Assembly: GCA_026983815.1 (NCBI GenBank)
Contig: JALSTJ010000165.1
Location: 1-12,668 of the forward strand
Direction: 5' to 3'
DNA: 12,668 nucleotides
Source of the DNA: Flavobacteriales bacterium
GTDB lineage: Bacteria > Bacteroidota > Bacteroidia > Flavobacteriales > Flavobacteriaceae
Shown in pieces: positions 6,931 through 12,668 of this stretch. Under the pieces are notes generated by a model. It did no database searches. It had not been told where the DNA came from and saw only the letters and a program-made list of their open reading frames with translations. Position 1 is the first letter of the stretch, and each line of letters opens with the position of its first letter. The position numbers and the translations under genes were made by a program.

Positions 6931-8111
6931 TGACCAGACAAATTCTTATTATAAATTTTGAAGAGATTTATCTTAAAGGTAAAAATCAAAAGATTTTTAT
7001 CAAACAATTGATTAGAAATCTCAAAAGAAAATTAAAACCTTTTTCCGAATTTATAAAATTTGAAAAATCACACGGGGGATCTTTTTTTATAGAAATTATT
7101 AAAGAGATTCCTCGTGATTTTTTATATCATATTATTGAAATTCTCAAAAAAACACCTGGAATTACAGGTATCTATATAGCTGATGTGGCAGGAATTACAC
7201 TTGAAGAAATCATTTCAGCTTCTCTACAACATATTAAGAATTATCAAGAAGAATTTGATTCTTTTGCCGTAATTGCTAAAAGAATCAATAAGTCAGTTGA
7301 TTTTAGTTCACTGGATATCGGCAGAGAAGTGGGAAGCGCTATTCACGATACTTTCCAAAAGAGAGTTGATCTAACACATCCTGACTTAAAACTATATATC
7401 AAAGTTCGGGGAAAATATACCATTATCTACAGTAAAATTATTCCCGGCATCGGTGGTTTGCCTGTAGGAACATCCGGAAAAGCTATTGCGATGTTGTCCG
7501 GTGGTATTGATTCGCCGGTGGCAACCTTTATGGCAATGAATAGAGGTTTACATATCACGGCAGCTCATTTTCATTCGGTGCCCAAAACATCACCTGAATC
7601 TATTGAAAAAGTTAAAAAAATTGTCAAACAACTTACGGATTTTCAAGGCGAAATAAAATTATATTTAATTCCGGTTCTAAAAATTCAGCAAGCTATTGCT
7701 CAAAACACCGATTCACGATTACGTTTGATTTTACTCAGGAGAATTATGCTGAAAATCGGGGAACGAATAGCTGCCGAACAAAAAGCAAAAGCACTTATTA
7801 CCGGTGATTCATTGGGACAAGTGGCTTCTCAAACTTTGGAAAATATGCGGGCAACCGAAGAAGGAATTAAAAATATAATTATAAGACCATTGGTAGCCCT
7901 TGATAAAAAATTTATAATAAAAAAAGCCCGTGAGATAGGAACTTATGAAATTTCTATATTGCCACATGACGATGCTTGTAGTTTATTCACGCCCAAATCG
8001 CCTGAAACAAAAGCCGATTTGAAATATACCAATGAACAGTATGCAAAACTCAATGAATATAATTTAATTGAAGATGCTCTTCAACAAATGGAAACAGTGA
8101 TAATTAGTTAA
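6930..8111 (+). CDS. thiI: tRNA 4-thiouridine synthase ThiI (short form, no rhodanese domain)
   Basis: Adenylates U8 of tRNA and replaces its oxygen with sulfur. In many bacteria it also takes part in thiazole synthesis. The 393-aa protein has the N-terminal ferredoxin-like region and THUMP domain (about residues 1-165), then the ATP pyrophosphatase P-loop SGGIDSPVA starting at S190, with D194. TGDSLGQVASQTLENM and RPLVALDKKFIIKKAREIGTYE follow in family order. C350 in DDACSLFTPKSPETKA is the conserved cysteine of the catalytic domain (counterpart of E. coli Cys344). It lacks the C-terminal rhodanese domain of the E. coli enzyme, as in many Firmicutes and Bacteroidota, so sulfur should come from a cysteine desulfurase by another route. 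lysA starts 10 bases downstream, in the same unit. Confidence 0.95.
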   Translation: MTRQILIINFEEIYLKGKNQKIFIKQLIRNLKRKLKPFSEFIKFEKSHGGSFFIEIIKEIPRDFLYHIIEILKKTPGITGIYIADVAGITLEEIISASLQHIKNYQEEFDSFAVIAKRINKSVDFSSLDIGREVGSAIHDTFQKRVDLTHPDLKLYIKVRGKYTIIYSKIIPGIGGLPVGTSGKAIAMLSGGIDSPVATFMAMNRGLHITAAHFHSVPKTSPESIEKVKKIVKQLTDFQGEIKLYLIPVLKIQQAIAQNTDSRLRLILLRRIMLKIGERIAAEQKAKALITGDSLGQVASQTLENMRATEEGIKNIIIRPLVALDKKFIIKKAREIGTYEISILPHDDACSLFTPKSPETKADLKYTNEQYAKLNEYNLIEDALQQMETVIIS

Positions 8112-8121
8112 TGATTTACAG

Positions 8122-9273
8122 ATGATAAGTTCTTCAGATTTATTAAATATCAGTCAGAAATTCGGCACACCTATTTATGTGTATGATGGAAATTTAATTC
8201 AACAAAAGTTTAAAAATTTACAAAAGCATTTTCAGGATTTTCCTCATGTCATTCATTATGCAATGAAAGCCAATGAAAATCCGGAGATTTTAAAAATTTT
8301 GAAAAAAAACGGTGCCAAAATTGATGCCGTTTCCACTGGTGAAATACAGAGAGCATTGGATATTGGATTTCATCCTGAAGATATTATTTTTACTCCTAGT
8401 TTTCCTGATTTTGACGAAATCGATTTTGCTATAGCCCAAAATATTCATCTACATGCGGGTGAATTATATATTTTAGATTATTTGCTGAAAAATTATCCTA
8501 AACTTTCAATCGGTTTAAGAATAAATCCAGCATATTCTATCGAAGGAAACCAAAAAATAGCTACGGCACATCAAAATTCAAAATTTGGAATCCCTTTAAC
8601 TGACTTGGATATCATTCTCCAAAAGATTAAAGGAAAACTTAGGGTTGAAAGTTTGCATATTCACACCGGTTCGGATGTAAAAACTTGGGAAGATCTGGCT
8701 TATTCGGCAGATGTTCTTTTTGATTTATTACCTAAATTCCCCGATGTAAAATATTTAGATTTGGGAAGCGGATTTAAAGTAAAGTACCAAAAAAACGATA
8801 ATTCGATTGATTTAAATGCTTATGCGCATTTTATCAAAAGTCGTTTAAACGATATTCCGAGAAATTTGACCATTCATTTTGAGCCCGGAAAATATTTGGT
8901 AAGTGAAGCAGGATATTTATTGGTAAAAGTAAATGGGTTAAAACAAGGGTATCAAAAGAAATTTGCAGGTGTTAATTCCGGTTTTCATCATTTGATTCGA
9001 CCAATGTATTACGATGCTTATCATGAAATTGTCAATCTTTCCAATCCCAATGGAAAATTGGAAACTTATGATATTGTCGGGCAATTGTGTGAAGAAGATA
9101 CATTAGCTTATGATCGTCAAATTTCTGAAATCAAACCACAGGATATTTTAGCAATTAAGAATGCCGGCGCATACGGATTTTCTATGAGTTCTCATTATAA
9201 TTTACATGCAAAACCCAAAGAAATTTTGGTTTTGGATAATCAAATCAAAGATATTAGTCAAACTTGTTTATAA
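8122..9273 (+). CDS. lysA: Diaminopimelate decarboxylase
   Basis: PLP enzyme converting meso-diaminopimelate to L-lysine and CO2, the last step of lysine synthesis. The 383-aa fold-type III protein has the PLP-binding lysine K49 in YAMKAN, the barrel motif HIHTGS at 179-184, the glycine-rich phosphate loop LDLGSGF and the EPGKYLV motif from E254. C323-E324 in QLCEEDTLA contributes the second subunit's active-site cysteine. Y351 in NAGAYGFSMSSHYN completes the site. HTGSD in place of the HIGSQ of proteobacterial enzymes is, as I recall, usual in Bacteroidota. Related fold-III decarboxylases (carboxynorspermidine, arginine) fit less well because of the CE(x)DTLA and AGAYG-SMSS motifs. Its stop codon is immediately followed by the ATG of the next gene. 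Confidence 0.93.
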   Translation: MISSSDLLNISQKFGTPIYVYDGNLIQQKFKNLQKHFQDFPHVIHYAMKANENPEILKILKKNGAKIDAVSTGEIQRALDIGFHPEDIIFTPSFPDFDEIDFAIAQNIHLHAGELYILDYLLKNYPKLSIGLRINPAYSIEGNQKIATAHQNSKFGIPLTDLDIILQKIKGKLRVESLHIHTGSDVKTWEDLAYSADVLFDLLPKFPDVKYLDLGSGFKVKYQKNDNSIDLNAYAHFIKSRLNDIPRNLTIHFEPGKYLVSEAGYLLVKVNGLKQGYQKKFAGVNSGFHHLIRPMYYDAYHEIVNLSNPNGKLETYDIVGQLCEEDTLAYDRQISEIKPQDILAIKNAGAYGFSMSSHYNLHAKPKEILVLDNQIKDISQTCL

Positions 9274-10908
9274 ATGTTATTGATATTATTTTATTGGATG
9301 ATTTTATTGCTTTTTACCTTGGGAATAGGCAATCAAATTTCCCATTTACTTGGGTCCAATAGGGATAATATTTTATTTGACTTTATCAATGCTCTGTTTT
9401 TTTATTTATTATTAGCATGGATTGCTTCTTATTTTATTGGAGTTGCGTCGTCTATTGTCCTTATCATTCTTACATTTTTTGGTATCCTTTCAATTTATTT
9501 TCTTTTAAACAATAATATTCATTATTCTTGTTTAGATATTTTTAAGAACAATAGTTTTTTTCTTTTCATTATATTATTGATAATCAATACTTTGTTTATT
9601 TCATCTTTGATGCCAATCCTTCGAGATAACGAAACTTATTATGTGCAAACTATTAAATGGGCGGGCAAATATGGCTTTGTCCCCGGTCTGATTAATTTGC
9701 ATCCCTTTTTGGGACAATTTTCAGGTTGGCATATACTTCAAGCAGCTTTCTTCAGTTTTGGAAATAGGTTCTTTAATGATTTAAATGGGGCTTTGCTACT
9801 TATATTTTCCGTTTTTTCATTAAAATATTTACAAGATTTATCCAAGAAAAAAAATAATAATTTTCTGTTGGTATTTATGGGATTTCAAATATTACTCATA
9901 CCTGTTTATTTATTTTTTTTGAATGCTCCTTCTCCTGATTTGCCGGTATTTATTTTAGCTCAAATCATTTTTTTTCTTTTCATCATCAATTATCAAAATC
10001 CTCAAAAATATTTAATTTTTCAACTGATTGTATTTGTTTTTTTTGCATTACTTATCAAATTAACTGCTTTCCCATTAATTTTTCTACCTTTGATTTTGAT
10101 ATATAAAAACAGTGAAATTTCATCGATTAAGCTGTATATTTTTATGTTTTTATTGACCGGAATACTTCTTATTTCAAAAAATTATATCCTCACGGGTTAT
10201 CCGTTCTATCCTTTTAATTGGTTTTCGGAATTTTTTTCTCCGGATTGGAAATACCCAAAAATTCTCAAACAAACTATGAATATTTTAGGAAGAAGGGAGA
10301 GTCTTGCATTATCTTTTGATAAAAATATTGCAAAGTCTTTTTTTACATGGTTATTAAATGACATGATGCATGGGTTTTTTCATGTTCTGTGGATTTTCTT
10401 TCTTATCCTCATTCCGTTTTTATGGAGAAAAAGTAAGATCAAAGAAGCTTTAAAAATCATATATTTTCTAGGTTTGATTTATTTTTTAGTGCTTTTGTTT
10501 ATAAATCCAAATAATAGATTTTATGGATATTTTATAGTTTTTTTCGGAATAATTTTATTTGCCACTTATTATTATAGAAAGATTTCGGTAAAATTAATTT
10601 TAGGAAGTATATGTGTTTTTTTGGTTGGTATTAATATTTATTTTTTTAAACACCAAAAGCATTTATCAGAAAAAATTTTTTGGACAGATCCTGTTTCAAG
10701 ATATTCCGGAAGATTTCAACAAAAGGAAATTGGCAATCTGAAATATTTTTATCCGGACAATCCAAAAATTTTCTGGGAAACAGGAAATTCACCTTTGCCG
10801 TCGGTAAGTTCTAAACAGATAAATTATTTCAAAAAGTATTATGGATTTTATCCACAAAAGAGAAAAAATAGGATAAAAACAGGATTTTATTCAAAATATG
10901 ATAAATAA
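9274..10908 (+). CDS. Large polytopic membrane protein, LIC_10190-like / GT-C-like
   Basis: 544-aa protein with about a dozen very hydrophobic segments up to about residue 465 and a short soluble basic tail (KYYGFYPQKRKNRIK). After the first four or so segments comes the stretch LRDNETYYVQTIKWAGKYG, with D118 and E120, followed by FVPGLINLHPFLGQFSGWH. This layout (acidic pair, Tyr-Tyr, IKW, YG-VPGL-NLH) recalls the LIC_10190 family of membrane proteins first noted in Leptospira. It also resembles the first extracytoplasmic loop of GT-C glycosyltransferases, where acidic residues are catalytic. A role in transferring sugars from polyprenyl-phosphate donors to envelope glycans is therefore an inference. 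The ATG directly abuts the lysA stop with no gap, so translation is probably coupled. Alternatives such as an O-antigen polymerase cannot be excluded. Confidence 0.85.
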   Translation: MLLILFYWMILLLFTLGIGNQISHLLGSNRDNILFDFINALFFYLLLAWIASYFIGVASSIVLIILTFFGILSIYFLLNNNIHYSCLDIFKNNSFFLFIILLIINTLFISSLMPILRDNETYYVQTIKWAGKYGFVPGLINLHPFLGQFSGWHILQAAFFSFGNRFFNDLNGALLLIFSVFSLKYLQDLSKKKNNNFLLVFMGFQILLIPVYLFFLNAPSPDLPVFILAQIIFFLFIINYQNPQKYLIFQLIVFVFFALLIKLTAFPLIFLPLILIYKNSEISSIKLYIFMFLLTGILLISKNYILTGYPFYPFNWFSEFFSPDWKYPKILKQTMNILGRRESLALSFDKNIAKSFFTWLLNDMMHGFFHVLWIFFLILIPFLWRKSKIKEALKIIYFLGLIYFLVLLFINPNNRFYGYFIVFFGIILFATYYYRKISVKLILGSICVFLVGINIYFFKHQKHLSEKIFWTDPVSRYSGRFQQKEIGNLKYFYPDNPKIFWETGNSPLPSVSSKQINYFKKYYGFYPQKRKNRIKTGFYSKYDK

Positions 10909-10918
10909 AGGAATGATT

Positions 10919-10935
10919 TTTGTAATAATTACAAA
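10919..10935. repeat. 17-bp perfect palindrome upstream of the DUF4136 lipoprotein gene
   Basis: TTTGTAAT and its exact reverse complement flank a single central A. It lies 13 bases before the ATG at 10949. Its left edge overlaps GATTTTTG (10915-10922), one base off the TAnnTTTG -7 consensus. The symmetry and position suit an operator, but the sequence is AT-rich and no -33 element is visible. Confidence 0.6.
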
Positions 10936-10948
10936 TAAATTCCAAAAT

Positions 10949-11431
10949 ATGAAAAAATTATTCTATCTATTTCTACCAGTTATATTTATTTCACTTTCAT
11001 CGTGTTCATCAACAAAAATTGATTACGACAAGAATACGGATTTCAGTCAATACAAAACGTTTGCTTTTTTCAAAAAAGGAATCGATCATCTAAATGCACC
11101 GGTTTCCAAGAAAAAATTTATCCTAAAAGCTATTTCGAAAGAATTGTTATCCAAAGGATTTTCCAAATCATCTCACCCGGATTTTATCGTAAATGTTTTT
11201 ACCGATTTACATAAACGCATCGATGTTTATCCCGATTACTTTCCTTATCACAGAAGGGTTTATAAATCCATTGAAGGAAATTTTTATATGGATATTGTCG
11301 ATGTAAAAACCAAGAGAGTGGTATGGACGGGAAAAACCTATTTGGATTTATCCGGAAACGACTACAAAGCATTTCAAAGAGCTATACAAAAATTGTTAGC
11401 TAAATTTCCACCGCAAACCATTAAAAAATAG
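10949..11431 (+). CDS. DUF4136 family lipoprotein
   Basis: 160-aa lipoprotein. The frame is open 17 codons further upstream, into the end of the previous gene, but the ATG at 10949 starts a textbook signal peptide (MKKLFYLFLPVIFISLSSC, lipidated C19). The mature part follows the DUF4136 pattern: IDYDKNTDFSQYKTFAFF at the start, ISKELLSKGFSKSSHPDFIVNVF in the middle, then FYMDIVDVKTKRVVWTGKTYLDL and a terminal AIQKLLAKFPP. DUF4136 lipoproteins are common in Bacteroidota envelopes and have no established function. The next gene, also encoding a secreted protein, starts after six bases, so the two probably form an envelope operon. Confidence 0.9.
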   Translation: MKKLFYLFLPVIFISLSSCSSTKIDYDKNTDFSQYKTFAFFKKGIDHLNAPVSKKKFILKAISKELLSKGFSKSSHPDFIVNVFTDLHKRIDVYPDYFPYHRRVYKSIEGNFYMDIVDVKTKRVVWTGKTYLDLSGNDYKAFQRAIQKLLAKFPPQTIKK

Positions 11432-11437
11432 ATATTT

Positions 11438-11980
11438 ATGAAAAAGAATTTATTATTTTTTATCTTGTTTGTTTTTTCTTCGACACTATTATTCGGACAA
11501 AAAACCAATCTGCATAAATCTTTATTTGAAAAGAAAAACGAACTAAAAATTGATGCTGTAAAATTATTAACTTTTCCTTCCTTGGAAATTGAATATGAAA
11601 GAATATATAATGACTGGATGTCGTTGGGAGGCATTATGAGTATTGGCAATGGAGGGAATATTGGATTTCCCAGATTTAATACCGAAGCTTTCTGGCGTGG
11701 ATATTTTACCAAAGCAGAAGCATACGGGAGTAAAGGTTTTTTTGGACAAGCTTTTCTAACTTATAGAGTGAGTGATTATGAACATTGGGAAAACAATCAT
11801 ACTTTAATGAGTAGATATTCAGGTGCAGGCGTGGGTTTTGCGATTGGTTATAAGTGGACCAATAAAGCCGGATTTGTTATTCAGCTGGATTGGGGACTTA
11901 GCAGAATCTTAGTTGCCAATACAGATTATTTTGATGAATTACAACCAAAATTCGGAATAAAAACCGGTTGGCGTTTCTAA
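11438..11980 (+). CDS. Small secreted protein, probable outer-membrane beta-barrel
   Basis: 180-aa protein with a clear Sec signal peptide (MKKNLLFFILFVFSSTLLFGQ, cleavage probably just before or after Q21). The remainder alternates short amphipathic strands with Gly/Tyr/Trp/Phe. It begins KIDAVKLLTFPSLEIEYERIY, a pattern seen in DUF3575 and related flavobacterial barrel proteins (a strand followed by LEYER). Later strands include GFFGQAFLTYRV, GAGVGFAIGYKWT and GFVIQLDWGLSRI, and it ends on phenylalanine (KTGWRF), the usual C-terminal signal of outer-membrane proteins. The size suits an eight-stranded barrel. No ligand or partner can be inferred beyond probable co-transcription with the DUF4136 lipoprotein six bases upstream. 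Confidence 0.8.
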   Translation: MKKNLLFFILFVFSSTLLFGQKTNLHKSLFEKKNELKIDAVKLLTFPSLEIEYERIYNDWMSLGGIMSIGNGGNIGFPRFNTEAFWRGYFTKAEAYGSKGFFGQAFLTYRVSDYEHWENNHTLMSRYSGAGVGFAIGYKWTNKAGFVIQLDWGLSRILVANTDYFDELQPKFGIKTGWRF

Positions 11981-11999
11981 TAAATCAATAGAAAAATAT

Positions 12000-12007
12000 T
12001 ATTTTTG
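12000..12007 (+). promoter_or_regulatory. Predicted -7 box (TATTTTTG) of the MATE transporter gene
   Basis: Exact TAnnTTTG match ending 14 bases before the ATG at 12022. No TTG lies at the expected distance (the nearest, 11968-11970, is 29 bases away; TTTC at 11974-11977 is closer). It overlaps the left arm of an 11-bp inverted repeat. Confidence 0.35.
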
Positions 12008-12033
12008 GGACAAATTTTAAGATGTCCCAAAAA
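12002..12033. repeat. Perfect 11-bp inverted repeat over the MATE gene start codon
   Basis: The left arm TTTTTGGGACA (12002-12012) pairs with its exact reverse complement at 12023-12033 across a 10-base spacer. The right arm begins at the T of the ATG (12022-12024). The GGGACA core makes it one of the most GC-rich stems in the window's non-coding DNA. In RNA read from upstream it would put the start codon at the loop-stem junction. No T-tract follows it, so it is not a standard terminator. Confidence 0.75.
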
Positions 12034-12668
12034 GTTTCTTTCAAAACCATCAATCGTTTAGCGGTTCCTTCTATCTTAGCTGGAATTATTGAACCGGTAA
12101 TTTCCATAAGCGACACGGCAATTATCGGGCACATCAAAGAATTTCCTACGGAAAGTTTGGCAGCAGTCGGTTTGGTGGGCTCTTTTATGTCGGCGCTATT
12201 TTGGATTTTGGGACAAACCAAAAATGCCATCTCTACCATTATTTCCCAAAAACTCGGACAAAATCGGTTAAAATCGGTGATTAGTTTAGTGCCACAAGTA
12301 TTGATATTTAATTTGCTTTTGGGAATATTTTTGGTAGGATTGACCTATTTTTTTGCCGAAGAAATTTTCAGATTTTACAGCGCAAAGAATTTAATATTAA
12401 AACTCAGTATCGATTATTATCGAATACGTGCTTTCGGGTTGATATTTACTTTGATAACCTTTACATTATTCGGTATCTTTCGCGGACTGCAAAATACTTG
12501 GTGGGCAATGTTAATCAGTATAACGGGAGGGCTACTTAATATTTTATTGGATTTTGTTTTTGTTTACGGTATCAACGGATTTATTCAGCCGATGAATATT
12601 CAAGGAGCAGCTTGGGCAAGTTTGATTGCACAATTGGTGATGATGCTTATGGCAATTTACGTTTTTAT
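12022..12668 (+). CDS. MATE family efflux transporter (DinF-like), 3' end outside window
   Basis: The first 215 codons are visible and open to the window edge, out of about 440 expected. The protein starts MSQKVSFKTINRLAVPSILA, followed by the family segment VISISDTAIIGHI and LAAVGLVGSFMSALFWIL at membrane segments 1-2. Further on, IFRGLQNTWWAMLISITGGLLNILLDFVFVYGI matches the MATE/DinF signature region. Several hydrophobic helices are evident. MATE proteins export cationic drugs or metabolites in exchange for Na+ or H+, and the substrate cannot be told from this half. The ATG at 12022 is chosen because no upstream start exists in frame between the previous gene and this site. The start codon is embedded in an inverted repeat. 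Confidence 0.9.
   Translation, partial: MSQKVSFKTINRLAVPSILAGIIEPVISISDTAIIGHIKEFPTESLAAVGLVGSFMSALFWILGQTKNAISTIISQKLGQNRLKSVISLVPQVLIFNLLLGIFLVGLTYFFAEEIFRFYSAKNLILKLSIDYYRIRAFGLIFTLITFTLFGIFRGLQNTWWAMLISITGGLLNILLDFVFVYGINGFIQPMNIQGAAWASLIAQLVMMLMAIYVF

Noticed and set aside
10898..10948. Upstream start for the DUF4136 protein that overlaps the membrane protein gene
   Set aside because: The extra 17 residues precede an intact lipoprotein signal peptide and would spoil it. The palindrome also lies there.
11374..11749. Open frames on the minus strand under the lipoprotein and barrel genes
   Set aside because: They mirror well-supported secreted proteins on the plus strand and show no recognisable domain or start signal.
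11985..12239. 84-codon open frame on the minus strand at the MATE gene start
   Set aside because: It is antisense to a clear MATE N-terminus and has no protein-like features of its own.

Overview
The window looks like chromosomal DNA of a low-GC member of the Bacteroidota, most likely Flavobacteriia. Support comes from the AT-rich coding style, the near absence of Shine-Dalgarno sequences, and several promoters of the Bacteroidota type (TTG, 17-19 bp, TAnnTTTG). The protein families also fit: a COX15-type heme A synthase, an M3 peptidase lipoprotein, an orphan HsdR-N protein beside holA, a DUF4136 lipoprotein and a Bacteroidota-type LysA. I see no tRNA, rRNA, CRISPR array, transposase or phage gene, so this is mainly ordinary backbone sequence.

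Layout. ctaA (+) and an M3 metallopeptidase gene (-) converge on one strong bidirectional terminator at 1056-1083, which overlaps the ctaA stop codon. Next, on the minus strand, is a two-gene unit: an HsdR-N/PD-(D/E)xK protein followed with an ATGA overlap by a family 2 glycosyltransferase. That unit diverges from holA (+). Downstream of holA, a clear promoter drives a 107-aa protein and probably a 215-aa very basic protein, both of unknown function. A new promoter then starts thiI, lysA and a large polytopic membrane protein, packed with gaps of 10 and 0 bases. After that come a DUF4136 lipoprotein and a small secreted beta-barrel-like protein, and finally the first 215 codons of a MATE-family transporter that runs off the right edge.

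How the genes fit together. Most are housekeeping: respiration (heme A), DNA replication (clamp loader delta), tRNA thiolation, lysine/peptidoglycan precursor synthesis, peptide degradation, and envelope or glycan functions. Operon boundaries do not follow pathway logic, which is common in this phylum.

The most unusual signal is regulatory. At three start sites (HsdR-N gene, thiI, MATE gene) a perfect inverted repeat of 7 to 11 bp has one arm on the predicted -7 promoter box and the other on the start codon. A 17-bp palindrome lies just upstream of the DUF4136 gene. I did not find a convincing new multi-gene system. The two adjacent unknown genes at 5880-6898 and the orphan nuclease-like protein are the best candidates for new biology.
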